64,000 bases of DNA from Mauremys mutica (lineage: Eukaryota > Chordata > Testudines > Geoemydidae): assembly GCF_020497125.1 (NCBI RefSeq), contig NC_059082.1, positions 23,024,965 to 23,088,964 on the forward strand. Reading direction: 5' to 3'. The notes under the pieces were generated by a model. That model did not search any database. It was not told the origin of the DNA and was given only the letters and a program-made list of their open reading frames with translations. Position numbers and translations under genes: made by a program. Numbering within the stretch: the first letter of the stretch is position 1; every line of letters starts with the position of its first letter. Shown here in pieces: positions 26,101 through 41,100 of the stretch.

Positions 26101-29100
26101 GCCCCAGCCCTGAACCCCTCACACCCCAATCCCTTCATCCCCAACTCCGTTGGGTCATGGGCATCAACAATTTTCTTCAACTGGGTTGCCAGAAAGAAAA
26201 AAAAAGTTAGAAAACCACTGTTTTACTAAACAGAGTGAAAGACATCAACATCCTCTATTCGGCACTTGAGCTAGATCAGTTATATTATTAAACAGTAGTT
26301 TAAACACACAGCATAGCTATAGCTGAACAGCCAATGATGACAAGCTACTGCTTTGTCAAATATTAAAGTCTGCTTCTCTAACTGCCCAAGTGGAGACTTA
26401 TCTGCATAAACTTTATTTGCCTAGGGTAAGCAAATCATTACAAAAGACTGACAATACTGGGATACACTCAACTAGTAGCACAAATGAAAGCACTGTAATA
26501 ATTTCCCTGTGTTGTTAAAGGAACTTGACCTACATTAAAAAAAAAAAAAAAGGACACAAAAGAAACACACATTCAGCTAAGTCTTGTATTTTCACTCCAA
26601 ATCCAAAAAAAACAGAGCAGCTACATATGGCTATAAAAACTATTCCAGGGCTATTAGTACACATGACATATCAGATGTCCACTTTAAAATGCCACAAGTA
26701 GTAATTTCCCTTCCTACTCCTCAGAGATATATACGGTAAATTAATTTTTAAAAAACCCTCTCACCTTCATTTTCTCCGGATGGATGTATCATTGGATCCA
26801 GGTATAAAGTGAAAGGGAGAACATATCTTCAGTAAAGTATATATTTAATATTTTTTAAAACAATATTTTGAAACTTTTAAGTTCAAAGTTTAATTCTCAA
26901 GCTCATAACTTGGGAAGCAAAATTTTCAATAAGCTTACTTTTGTCACCTTGTCAAATTTAGTACCAATGGAGTCTCTGAAAAAAGTCTAAAATCATTGAG
27001 AAACAAGTTTGTGCTATAATAGGAAGAATTTATTTGTTCCAGTCCCTCTCCTTAGCCCCATCTCACTATCTTTAAAACCTTATTGCGTTAAAGGAGCACC
27101 ACGGTGTTAGACAGGCCTTTCTTTCCTTTCTTGCATCCTGCCTGCCCCCACCCCCTTTTTTGTTCAGATTAACAATATAATCAAAGTTATATTGGTAGTG
27201 TGATTTGAAGAAAAAGAACTACAAAAATGTTCAATGTAAATCATGTGAGTTTAATATTTTCAAGCTGACACTGTTAATCACAAGTGTGTAAAAATTCTAT
27301 GTCCATTTGAAAGGAGAACCCACCTTCATAAACATTTAGTCAAAACTGGAAAAAAAATTAAGCATTTAAAATTACTTCCTTCAATTTACACACCTTCTCT
27401 ATGCAGCCCTTTGTTTCCACTGTAAACCATACTGGAATCCTTGTGTAAAGGAAGTTGCCTCCTAGCTGCAAATGGGCTACACTGGCAGTATCTGAGAGAT
27501 CCAGATGTCTGCAGTGGTTAAAACAAAATGTTCAGCTTTGGGTGCATATTTAGCCTCTCCGTGCAAGACATTTTTTCACAAAGAAGGCAGAGTAAGAGTG
27601 CACATAGCAACAGCACTCACAGCTGATTGGGTGGAAGGCGTGCTTAAACCCTTTACTGCTCGTAAGGTCTACTACAGTTTCCTGTCTGTTTGGCAGCAGT
27701 ATCTTGTTTTCTTTTCTCCTCTTGTGAACTCAGCTGTGTTTGGGCAAACGGAGAGGAAAGAACAGCAGAAAGACCAGTACAAAGTATTAGAAGCTACTAA
27801 AAATGGTACTAAAGTGCTATTAAAAATAAAAATATATAAACTGACCTAATTATTTACTTACACACAGACATACCGCATTGTATGAAGGGTGAAGTGTCAG
27901 GGAATTCATTTGTTACACTGTATAAAGATTTCACAGTATTACATTTACACAGAGGAATACTTAGTGCATAATCAGATTTACACAGAGGAACTCCTAGTGC
28001 AAGGAAATCATTCACAATTAAAAATAACCCTACCAAATAAGAATATCAATTGACAATAAGGACACATACTAGATCACAGTAAACTGAATACTAGATAGGC
28101 AAATTTACAAAATGCTGTGCAATGGGAAAAACATATACACACTCTTACATAAAACCCCCTGTGGTTTAGCCAAGTATATATATGGACATTTTACCATGTG
28201 TACCAATTAACTATGTATTCAGAGTGCGTGTAGGAAAAGTTACCCAATTTTTACATATCAACAGATCTCTGAGCCATTAGCAATGATGGAGGACAGAAGC
28301 AATCCCAGAGTACTGGAAAATGGCACATATAGCACCTATCTATAAAAGAGGAATAAGGACAGCCTAGGGAATTATAGACTACTCAGCTTAACTTCAGTAC
28401 CCAGAAAAAAAATGGAGCAAATAATCAACAATTTGTGAGCACAAGATAATAAGGTGATAAGTAACAGTCAACATGGATTTTTCAAGAACAAACCAACCTA
28501 ATATCCTTCTTTGATAGAGTAAAAAGACTTATGGATAGGGGACAAGCACTATATGTGATACATCTCAATTTTAGTAAGGCTTTTGATACTGGCTCACGTG
28601 ACCTTCTCATAAACAAACTAGGGAAATATAGCCTAGACTAACCTCCTTTAAGGTGGGTGCACAACTGATTGGAAAAACCATACTCAGAGAGTAGTTATCA
28701 ATGGTTCACAGTCTAGCTAGAATGGCATATCGAGTGATGTCCTGCAGGGATCTTGGGTCCAATTCTATTCAACGTCTTTATAAATAATTTGGATAATGAC
28801 AGAGAGTACATTTATAAAGTGTGCAGATGATACCAAGCTGGGAGGGGCTGTAAGCACGCTGGAGAACAGGACTAGAATTCAAAATGAGCTTGACAAACTG
28901 AAGAAATAGTCTGATATCAATAGGATGAAATTCAATAAGGATAAATGCAGTGTACTACACTTAGGAAGGAATAATCAACTGCACAAATACAACATGGGAA
29001 ATGACTGCCTAGGAAGGAGTACTGCAGAAAATAATCTGGCATTTATAGTCGATCACAAACTAAATATGAGTCAACAATAGAATACTGTTGCTAAAAGAAC

Positions 29101-32100
29101 GAACATCATTCTGAGATGTATTAGCAGGAGTTTTGTGAGCAAGACGTGAGAAGTAATTCTTCCACTCTACTCAGCACTGATAATGCCTCAACTGGAGTAC
29201 TGTGTCCAGTTCTGGGCACCACACTTTGGGAAAGATTGGACTTTCTCCAATTTGTCCATGTGGAGAACAACAAAAATGATTAAAAATCTAAAAAACATAA
29301 CCTATGAGGAAAGACTGAAAAAACTGTGTTTGTTTAGTTTAGAGAAGAGAAGACTGAGGAGGGACATGACAACAGTTTTCAAGTAGGTAAAAGATTGTTA
29401 TAAAGAGCAGGGTGATAAATTGTTCTCCTTATCAACTGAGGACAGGACAAAGGGTAATGGGCTCGCATTGCAGCAAGAGAAATTTAGTTTAGACATTAGG
29501 AAAAACTTCCTAACTGAAAGGATAGTTAAACACTGGAAAAAATTACCTAGGGTACAACCACGCCACAAAGAAAAACCTGGGGCACCAAGTGTCAGGACCC
29601 AGATTAACTGACTCTGGCTCACTGATTTTGGGCTGTAGAGCTAAAAAAAAAAAAAGCAGCATAGACTTTTGGGCTTGGACTGGAACCCAGGTTCTGAGAC
29701 CCTCCCTGGGTTTCAGAGCCTGGGCTCCAGCCCAAGCCCAAATGTCTACACTGCTATTTTTAGCCCAGGAGCCCAGGCTCAGAGAACCCAAGTCAATTGA
29801 CCCAGTCTCTGAGACTTGTTTTCCTTTGCAGTACAGAAATCCCAAAGTCTACATCCCAGCCAATGCAAACTTACTTCCTAAAACATGTTCTAGTTCTTTA
29901 TCTAGTCCAGTTTTAAAATGACTCAAGTGGAAGACAATTACAGTCTAATAGTTCTCACCATTAGAACACACACACTGGGTGAGGAAAATTTTCATCCCAT
30001 TATTCATTCTCATACCTCTTTGCACTACGTACTCTAATTCTTAGACCTATTTGGTATTTACATTCTTTAAAGAATGGCTGTCTTAGTAGCTATCTGGCCA
30101 TGCTATAAATATTTTAATTTTAATCTTTCCTCACAGGTTATTCTATTCGGCCCTTTAATCATTTGTTGCTCTTCGTAGAAATCCAATTTGTTATGATATT
30201 TCTAATGTTGTAGAGCCCAATAATGCATGCGGTAGTCTAGATGCAGTCTCAATAGCAACTTTGCTATGTTACTAAATTTTACTGTGTTGCAAAACAATGA
30301 TGAAAAACTAAAATTAGCTGCCATGATACTGGCCATAACTTAGTAGTCAATGTAGACCAGGCCTCATTGTGTGCATCATGTCCGTAACTGCACATCAGGC
30401 AGCATACTTTAACGGTGCCTTCCAACGCATCCAAAATATATCTCATAACACAGCTACTGACATGTCTCAATGCCTGAAAGTATACCCAAACAAAAGTAGT
30501 ACAATGACAGTCAGCCATGCTAAGCTTAGTGAATTTTAACCACTCAGCACAAGCATTTTCCAAAAAAAGAAAAAGACACACAAAAACTGAACATTATGGA
30601 ACAATAATTGACAGATACCAACACAAGGCTATTAAAATGAAACTGAAATGTTTAACCTTGAAGTGTTAGATTAATATTAGACTGAAATCCAGTTCCCTCT
30701 TCCCTATTCTTTCTTTCATCAAGCTCCTTGCCCTCTACCTTTAAATACACGACTGCCTCCCTTATCCTATAACAGGGATCGGCAACCTTTGGCACGCGGC
30801 CCACCAGGGTAAGCCCCCGGTGGGCTGGGCCAGTTTGTTTACCTGCCGCGTCTGCGGGTTCGGCCGACTGCGGCTTCCACTTGCCACAGTACCTCGTTTC
30901 AGGCCAATGAGGGCTGCAGAAAGTGTTGTGGGCCGAGGGATGTGCTGGCTGCCACTTCCTGCAGCCTCCATTGGCCTGGAGAGGCAAACTGCGGCCAGTG
31001 GGAGCTGTGATCGGCCGAACCTGCGGACACGGCAGGTAAACAAACCGGCCCAGCCCGCCAGGGTAATGGGCCGCCTGCCAAAGGTTGCCGATCCCTGTCC
31101 TATAACAAACCTCCTGCTCTTCACTTCCAAATTCCTTGGGCATTGTAATCCACTCCTGCTGTTTCAACTTCATAACCAGTTAGGCCTGGTCCACTCTAGA
31201 AAATTAGGTCAGTTTAACTACGTCTGTCAGGGATGTGAAAAATCCACACCCCTGAGCAGTGTAGTTAAGCTGAACTAAGTCCCTGTGTTGACAGTGCTAG
31301 GTCGACAGAAGAATTTTCCCATCTACATAGCTACCACATCTCAGGGAGATGGATTACCTATACCAACAGGAGAGCCCCTCCCATCAGCATAGGTAGTGTT
31401 TACACTGAAGCACTACAGCAGGGCAGCTGTGCTACTTAGGGTTGCCAACTTTCTAATCACAGAAAACCGAACACGCCTGCCCTGCCCCTTCTGAGGCCCT
31501 GCCCCCGATTGCTCCATACCCCCTCCCTCTGTCGCTCGCTCTCCCCCACCCTCTCTCACTTACACTGGGCTGGGGGTTGGGGTAAGGGTGGGTGAGGGCT
31601 CCAGCTGGGGGTGCAGGCTCTGGGGTGGGGCCAGGGATGAGGGGTTTGGGGTGCAGAAGAGGGCTCCGGGCTAGGGTAGAGAGTGCGGGGGGTATGGGAT
31701 CTGGGGGGCAGCCTCTGGATGGGGCCAGAAATGAGGGGTTCAGGGTGCAGGAGAGGCCTCCAGGCTGGACCAGGGTGCAGGAGGGGGTGATGGCTCCCAC
31801 TGGAGGTGTGGGCTCTGGTGTGGGTCCGGGGATGAGGGGTTTGGGGTGCAGGAGAGGGGGTTGGGATGAGCAGTGCAGGGTCCTGGTGGCACTTACTGTG
31901 GCTCCCAGGAAGCGGCCAGCATGTCCAGTCCCTAGGTGTATGGGCAGCCAGGGAAGCTCCACGTACTGTTCTTGCGCCTGCAGGTGCCTCCCCCACAGCT
32001 CCCATTGGTCGCAGTTCCTGGCCAATGGGAGCTGTGGAGCCAGCACTTGGACCGGGGGCAGCGAGTGAAACCTCCATGGCCGCCCATGTGCCTAGGGGCC

Positions 32101-35100
32101 GCAGGGACCTGGCAGCCACTTCCACAACCCGCACAGAGCCAGGACAGGCAGGGAGCCTGCCTCAGCTCCAGGCCCGCATTGTACCACCAATCAGACTTAC
32201 CAGCTCAGTCGGCGCCACCAGGGTCCCTTTTCGACCAGGTGTTCCAGTCGAAAACCAGACACCTGGCAACCCTGGTGCTATTATAGCGCTTTAAGTGTAG
32301 ACAAGCCCTTACTCTATTCTTGAATTATTGTAATCTGTCTTTTACCTCTACACTTCAGCAAAACCTCTCTCTACAAAGGTCATTAATGACAATTTCTTAG
32401 TCAGACATGGGCCTCTCCTCAGTCGTTGGCCTCCTTGAATTACTATATTGTATTTTGTTGATAGAAAATAAGTTTTATTAAATTATTTGCAGGTGAAATA
32501 AGTATGGTTCAATGCTGTACGAGAGATACAGGTTACGTAACAAGGCATCATGAATACAGTGTGTGTGAGCTTCTAAACAAAGCTCATTTCATGGCACAGG
32601 CATGAGCCTTCAACAATTATACATTTTTTGCAGCATTAGAACATAACAGTGGTTTTCAAATTACATTTTAAAAAAATCCAAACACCCCTAAAGGAATTAG
32701 AATTAAATTTTCCTTTGAAACTAAAGTCTTCAGTACTCTTCCTACCTCTTTGGCCCATCTGCAGTTGTTATATCTGAACATTCCAAGTACTGCATGAGAA
32801 TAGTTATTACTGTAGCTATGGCAGCAACCGTTGTTATTCACCCCTCTCTTCATACTCCTAACTTTCCAGATGTATTCCTTTTGGGCTTCAATTTTCCATG
32901 TTTGGTCTCTGCTCAATGATGAAATTTGAATAGAATCCCTTTGACCCTTTTCGAGTTATAAGTACTGCAATGGAGAGGCGAGGGAATAACATGTTTCCCT
33001 TCAATGTTTAAAAAAAACAAAACCCCTCCCCAATCATGTTTTTATTGAAAAATAACATCTGAAGTTTGAAACCTGGCATGAATAATATCCTTAATAAAAT
33101 CTGTGTACTTTATTAGGTTTGGGAGAAGAAAAGTGCAAATTAAAGTTAAAATCATTGGGGGGCAGAGAGGAAGATTTTCAGGCTCAGTAGGTATCTTATC
33201 ATCCTTTGTGATCTCACTACGCATTTTCTGTTCAGGCTGATCCCGATAGTCTAGTCCCTACTCAGTGACTAATGGTGTGAAATTCCCTTCCCTATGGAAA
33301 CACAGTAAAAAAAAAAGGACACACAGAGCCTTGCCATCAGACAACTCCAGCAGAAAGACAAAGCAGACTTAGGGGTGAGGTCAGGGGTTTCTCTTCAGTT
33401 GTGGATGCATTTTGAAAATTTAGATGACACAGACAAGTAAACGTACTGCTGCCCTGTTTATCTAGACTTATAAAAAATGCTCAGACAAAACAACTAGAAG
33501 TAGACATGGTGAATACTAACCCCTTTTCCCTTGCCCATACATTTCACATCTTCAATGGAAAAGTAACTCAAGTGTTTTCCCTAACATCCCTTCCATCCAC
33601 ACACAAAATCCCCTTGCCTGAGTTTAGTGGCACTTTCAACCCAGGAGAAGTGGCACAGTTGGTGGTCTGAGCTACAGCCTAGGTTCTACTTTCACTAGAG
33701 CTGCTAGCCTGTCCATTTTGCAGGAAGGATGCAAGCTAAACCACTCAAGTGCTGATAGTCCTCCAATGCCTTCCCACAATTCCCCATGTGTTTAAAAGGA
33801 CAGACAAGTTTTCCCACAATTCATTGGGAAAAATCAGAGTGTCTCAGCATAAAGAGCCATGGGATATGCCCCCAGAAGTCTAGTAACACACAAGAGTGAG
33901 TGTAGTGCCAGTAAGGACCCAGTATCTTGGGTATGGCTTTGAAGTGTGGATGCTCACACCCAGGCTAAGCTGAGTGCCAATCACCCAAGCTAACTCTACA
34001 GTGAAGATATATTCTCAGATGTGAACTTCAAAGACTAAATGGGATCACTATGGTCCTAATCCTGCTGCCACTGAAGATAATGGCAAAATCCACTGACCTC
34101 GGTGGAAGCACATCAGGGCCTTAAATGACATTATGTACAAACTATTAAGGAGATTAATTTTTAAAATGCTAATGTAATATTGAGGCAGAATGGTTAATAC
34201 AATATTTCCTGGAAGAATTTAAATATTTAAAATAATTCTAAGGTCTAAAACATGCATGCCTCTTGCCCCTCAAGTATTTACAGAAGGACTTCTGAAAGCA
34301 CAGTAACAGAAATATAGATCTGTTGATGCCTCCAAGCCACCATTATATTTATCATTTGTATTATGATAGTCCCAAGAAGCTCCATCGGAGATTGGGACCC
34401 CATGAATGAGGTCTTGTGCAAACAAACAGACACATACAGTCCTTGCTATGAAGGCCTTACAGTTAATTTATCAAACAGACAAAGGGTAGGAAGAAAAAAA
34501 TAGAGGCAGAGAGGGGTGAAGGAACTTGCTCAAGGTCACACAGCAGGTCAGTGGCAAAGCCAGGAACAGAAACCCAGGTCTCTTAATTCACAGCATTATG
34601 CCCTATCCACTACACCAGTGTTTCCCAAACTTGGGACGCCGCTTGTGTAGGGAAAGCCCCTGGTCCCAGCCGGTTTGTTTACCTGCCGCATCCGCAGGTC
34701 TGGCCGATCGCAGCTCCCACTGGCCGCGGTTCGCTGCTCCAGGCCAATGGGAGCTGCTGGAAGCGGCGTGGACCAAGAGATGTACTGGCCGCCGCCGCTT
34801 CCAGCAGCTCCCATTGGCCTGGAGCAGCGAACCGTGGCCAGTGGGAGCCACGATCAGCCGGACCTGCGGACCTGGCAGGTAAACAAACCGGCCCAGCCCG
34901 CATGGGGCTTTCCCTACACGAGTGGCATCCCAAGTTTGGGAAACACTGCACTAGACCATGTTTCTATACCTTTTTGATTTTCTAATATGAGTGAGTAAAT
35001 CATCTGTGCTTTTCCTCACCAACCAACACATTCCAACTTTTCCTTATTCTTACCAGAAATTAGCAATCTTTGACTTTGTTTTAAAGTGACTATAAATCTG

Positions 35101-38100
35101 AATCTTTTTGCTATACTAATGGTATTAAATTGTAAGTCAAATTATATTTCTATAACTAGAAATCTCTAAATATCTTACCTCTTCCTTCTGTCCAAGTGTA
35201 ACCCTAAGGTTTTCCCACCCCTCCTCTTGGACATTCTCACTGAAACTTAAAAAAAAAAAATTGCACTATTAAATAGACAGTTACCAACAAATTAGTTAAC
35301 ACTGCTGTCAGGTCCCTAACTTTTTTGTGTCCTGATTTTAACAATGCAGCATTAACTTTGCATTAATGCAGCTTTCCGCAGCTAGTATCACACGCATATT
35401 AGGTTTAGGATGTTAGAACTCTACAGAAATAACAAATTAGGAAACAGAGCACTGATTAGTAGTGCAAACTATTTCTTCTTCACCCATGAGAGATTTGTTA
35501 TGTAGCACGGAAAATCTTGAAAGATTGCATGCTATTAAAATATTCCAGAGCATGTAACCAAAAATATTATGCACCCAGTGGTGCAGTTAAATAGCTCAGA
35601 TGGAAACAGTGTTATGGAAATAAGCTGCATTATTTTGAATTTGTTCTTTTCAGAATCATTGCAGATAAAACTATACACACACCAATGATTTTGGATTTAT
35701 TTGCAATGAGACTGTGATCATGTTCAGAACATAAATTAGGTTTTCCCCCAGTTTTGCTACCTGAAGTGCTTTATTCACTTCCCTGACTGCATACATAGTT
35801 ATTCTCTCTACATTCCCCAAGCCCTAGAAACAGCCCCTCTATTCACCATTAGTACGGTTTCATTTTTTAGGTCTACATAATTTTAGAAGGTTCTCTGGCA
35901 CAGTGTCCAACAGGTTTTTTTTCTTTAAAATTTTTTAAAGCTGCTAACATTAAAAGTTAGACCAATATTCATTGCTACAAAATCTACCATAATAAATTAA
36001 AACAAATTCTATACATATATACTATATGATGAGCAAAATCGTAAGTGTCAGAATTTTGATTTGGTCAAAATAACTAGTATAATTACATAAAAGTGGTTGG
36101 AGAACATTTGTGATGGTCATATCATTTAATTAAATTACTGTTTGTTTACAGGCAGCCTTTTAAAAAGTCGCTTAAAATTTTAGTATCAGCAAATTGTATA
36201 TATAATCCAAGTATGAGTGTACATTGTCTACTGTGTATAACTGCATATATACCAAAGGAAGAATGAAAAGGCCAAAGAGAGGGGGTGGGGATATGCTATG
36301 AATAGAGAATTTTCAGGAACTAGAAGTGAGATTGTACACACACACACAAAGCCCCATATTGCTCCATTTGCATTCACACAAATTGTTTATGTGATTAACT
36401 GCCTATTTATGCATGAAGTCCGATTTACTTGAGAAATTACAAGTGCAAAAGTGACCATGGAACTATATGTGCACTTCTGAGACCACTACACTACATGTTT
36501 GAAGACCTAATTTGGCCTTAATATATAAGTTGGGGGGGGGGGGAGCCCTTAAAAACAAGCAGTAAGTTATGTGAAGGAAGTAAAGCTAAGAAAGAACACT
36601 TTCTATCCTACCTTAAAAGCTATTTCAAGTCATTGTTTTTCAAAATTTGAAAGACTTTAGCTAGTAGTTACTGCATCAAGATGGAGGAAACAGTTACTAA
36701 AAAGTAAATTGCAATGAAAGTACATTGTTCTATTGACTAATTATTGCATTGCTAGATAGATGTGCAACAAATGTGTGTTGATCGTGCAATCAGAGAATAA
36801 GTCCGTTTTCAGAACCTAACAGAGGTACTGAGGTAGTCTTTATCAAAACTACCAGAGAAACACAGTTTGCCAGCATGAAGTGCTGAAGGGGCAAATTCTT
36901 TTTACAGAGGTACTGTAGTAAAAAGTGACAACACAAAGTGACAGTCAGGTGACACTATTCCTATTCCAGAGAATACTGCTGATTTTAGGAAGTGAAATTT
37001 TATTCTACAGTGTACTTTAAACTGAAGTCAATCAGCAAAAGTTGTAAGGCAAGTAATTTGGGCCTGGCAGGCACTCAGCTCTTCTAATGACTTAAATGTG
37101 ACCTCTAAAATCAAGAGCAGGATAGCAATGCCCTAAGATTCCATATATGTTGAACCCTAAGGATCTGACCTGGTGAAAAGCCCTACTTGACTTCAGTGAG
37201 TGCTAGATCAAGTCATAAGGGCCAAATCCACAGACCGATGTACAGCTCAGTCCACACAACAGGGTTTCTGTAAGATCAAGGCTATACTAGAAACTTTTGC
37301 CAATTTTTTATATTGGCAAAAGCCCTAGAGTAGACACAGTTATACCAGAAAAAACATACATTTGCCAGCCTAGCTTCTAAGCTAGACTGGCAAAAGCACT
37401 CTTATACTGCAAAAGCTGCATCTACAGTTAGGTGGGTCTGCAGGTATACCTAGTGTAGACTAGGCCTAACAGTGCAGGGGAAGACACTTTGATGTGGAGA
37501 CTTATTGCCTTTGCACCAGTCACTGCACTTCTTCCAACATGGGGGATGAGGTGGATAGCCAGAACCCATGTAGTTGCAGTACCATCAGACCCACCATCCC
37601 CATGCTCTCTTCCAAGATAGCATGAGCTCAACTCCATCCCTAGACATATAAAGTGAAACCACACCAGAGCAGCTCTCTCCAGGGCTCTGGTGAAGAGGGA
37701 AATTCTAAATTCTTAAGATCTTCCACCTCACAGATGAAATTATCCAATTGCCTTTAGCAGTTTGCCTTTCAGTACTATTAAAATTATTCAATTTTAGGCA
37801 ATAAATGTAAGTTTTCACAATAGGAACCATTTCAATTAAGTCCATTTATAAATAACTAGTGTTTTCTTCTTAAAAGTCTCATTATTAATACAAAGAAAAC
37901 CATCATCTCATGGTTAAAATTTTACTTAAACCAAGCTTTTATAGTAATCTATTGCTACTAGAATGTACAGTCTTGTTTTGGCAGCAAGGGGGTGGATATT
38001 AAAGAGAAAAATAAAAGAAACCAGAACCCAACTCCTCAACAAAAAGAAAAAAGACCTTGATTTCTAACACCATGGATGCATATGTACACTGCATACTACA

Positions 38101-41100
38101 AGAACAAATCTGTTTTCCCCACAGATTAAGGCTAGACAGCTTCATGCCTTATAAATGGAATTTCAGTGTAATATTCTGACTGCCCATCAATGCGTTTTTC
38201 ATCCGAATAATTTTTTTTTTTTTTTTTTTTTAAAGATTACGCTATAAAAGTAATTTTAAGATTAGGAAAAGCACACCCATGCCTCCTCCTCTCTCCAACC
38301 ATCTTATTCTCACCCTCTCTGCATTTAACCATGGCACCAGAGCCACAACTGATCATTTTCAAAATAATTTCTCCACTAAACAGGAAGCAGCACCCGCTTC
38401 AGTTCAATCTCCCCTTCCCTGCATTTATTTACCTGTGGCACCTACAGCCAGACGCATAATTGAAACATATTTAGAATGATAGTTTCCTTATTAAACAGGA
38501 AGTAACATCATCTCCACTTTTTGTTTACATTGTCTACATAACTTGTATTATTCATTTTAAACTGCGGTAAGCTTCCAAAATGTAACAATAACAAAAATGA
38601 GTATTTAAGACACCATTTTATTGGGGGAGCAGATATTATAAAATTAAGGGGTCTGTATTACAATGTTGTATGGGTAGGGCTCTTCGTTTTCAGTTTTTAT
38701 TTTACTTAATTTTTCCCAGGAATTTATCAGTGTTTATTACCACAACAACAAAAACAGGTGAAAATCAGTGCAAAAAACTATTAATAATTTTTCTGGGTAA
38801 ATATAGCAGTTTATTTTGGTGGATGGAAAGACAGAAGAAAAAAAGTATTCAGTAGATTAATGCTTTGAATTCCTTTCATCAATGTGGTTTGCTGCAGAAC
38901 TATAAAACAGAACTCAAAACATAATGCCACTTCTGAGTTTAAGAAAACACTCTCTCTCTAATCTCCAAATAAATGTTTTCATTTGAATAAACAGTTTACT
39001 CTTGTAGACTTGGAACTATTAGCCTATAAATATTTACATTTAATAACTGGACCACATCATTTGCAGCACATACACTCAACATTATCCTTTTCTCCTGTTT
39101 TTGTTTAAAACTTTCGAATACTTCCTTGTGTTCTGAAGTGTATTCTGATACAGATTTCCGTTTTCTTCCCATTTTAGTGTGTAAAATCTTTAAACAGTTA
39201 TCTGCTAACAGCTTGAAATGTGTACGTGGTGGGCGTGAGACTTATCAGTACATTCAGATGCACACGCACTTCATAGCTTGCATGTGTGCCTGTTTGTTTG
39301 TTGTGTGTACCTTCTAGACCAGTGTTTCCCAAACTTGGGACACCGCTTGTGTAGGGAAAGCCCCTGGCAGGCTGGGCCGGTTCGTTTACCTGCCGCATCC
39401 GCAGCTCCCATTGGCCTGGAGCAGCAAACTGTGGTCAGTGGGAGCCACGATCGGCAGGCAAACAAACTGGCCCAGCCCGCCAGGGGCTTTCCCTAGATAA
39501 GCGGCATCTCAAGTTTGGGAAACATTGTTCTAGACTAATTCATAGCCTTACTTCAACAGGCAGCTTTGCATATACACACAAACAAATATATTATCGTAAT
39601 ACATATACAATATCTCATGCAATGTATTGTATTTTCCTAATAAAACATACATATAGGGTATGTCTACACTACGGGATTATTCCGATTTTACATAAACCGG
39701 TTTTGTAAAACAGATTGTATAAAGTCGAGTGCACGCGGCCACACTAAGCACATTAATTTGGCGGTGTGCGTCCATGTACCGAGGCTAGCGTCGATTTCCG
39801 GAGCGTTGCACTGTGGGTAGCTATCCCGTAGCTATCCCATAGTTCCCGCAGTCTCCCCCGCCCATTGGAATTCTGGGTTGAGATCCCAATGCAAAAACAG
39901 TGTCGCGGGTGATTCTGGGTAAATGTCGTCACTCAATCCTTCCTCCGTGAAAGCAACGGCAGACAATCATTTCGCGCCCTTTTTCCCTGGATTGGGAGCT
40001 CAGCCAAGAATGCAAATGCTTTTCGGAGACTGCGGGATAGCTGGAGTCCTCAGTACCTCCTCCCTCCGTCCCTGAACGTCCATTTGATTCTTTGGCTTTC
40101 CGTTACACTTGTCACACAGCACTGTGCTGTGGCCTTTGTCTATCATAGCCTGGAGATTTTTTCAAATGCTTTGTCATTTCGTCTTCTGTAACGGAGCTCT
40201 GATAGAACAGATTTGTCCCCCCATAAAGCGATCAGATCCAGTATCTCCTGTACGGTCCATGCTGGAGCTCTTTTTGGATTTGGCACTGCATCGCCACCCG
40301 TGCTGATCACAGCTCCACGCTGGGCAAACAGGAAATGAAATTCAAAGGTTCGCGGGGCTTTTCCTGTCTACCTGGCCAGTGCATCCAAGTTCAGATTGCT
40401 TTCCAGAGCAGTCACAATGGTGCACTGTGGGATACCATCCGGAGGCCAATACCGTCAATTTGCGGCCACACTAACCGTAATCCGACATGGCAATACCGAT
40501 TTCAGCGCTACTCCTCTCGTCGGGGAGGAGTACAGAAATCGGTTTAAAGAGCCCTTTATATCGATATAAAGGGCCTCATTGTGTGGACAGGTGCAGAGTT
40601 AAATCGGTTTAACACTGCTAAATTTGGTTTAAACGTGTAGTGTAGACCAGACCATAAACACACATACATATATATGTTTGAATGATACAAAAGTAGGATG
40701 AAAATCATAACTGAATAATACTTTGTAAAGCCCAGGAATTTTTTCAGTAAAAATCGGTTTAAACTGAAAATGAAGAGGCTTATGTATGGGACACTTTTTT
40801 TAAAAAGGTCTGTTCATTACTTGATCTATTTGCTGTACTATTCACCACTTGTTAAAATACTTGCCAAGGATGCCCCTGTGAAGTTAAACACACAAATTAT
40901 GCCTGAAACAAAAGTTTCCCCCTTAATGTCTCCTTGAAAAAAAAAATGCACTCAGTATAAGTTGGCCAGGGGAAGAAGTGCTCATGCAAACAGGCTCCCA
41001 ACTGGAATTGCTTGGGAATTTTTCAGCAAAACTTTTCTCTTCTGAAAATGTCAATTAAAAGCAAAATATATCTGTTTCAACAAAACTTTCATCTGGAAAG

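Noticed and set aside
27505..27849. 114-codon plus-strand frame in ATOSA intron 1
   Set aside because: No recognised domain, AT-rich ending and no splice or promoter support. An alternative first exon was considered but nothing supports it.
31453..32294. Several overlapping 100-197 codon frames
   Set aside because: All lie within the GC-rich interior of the nested hAT and its edges; proline-rich repeats without a coding pattern.
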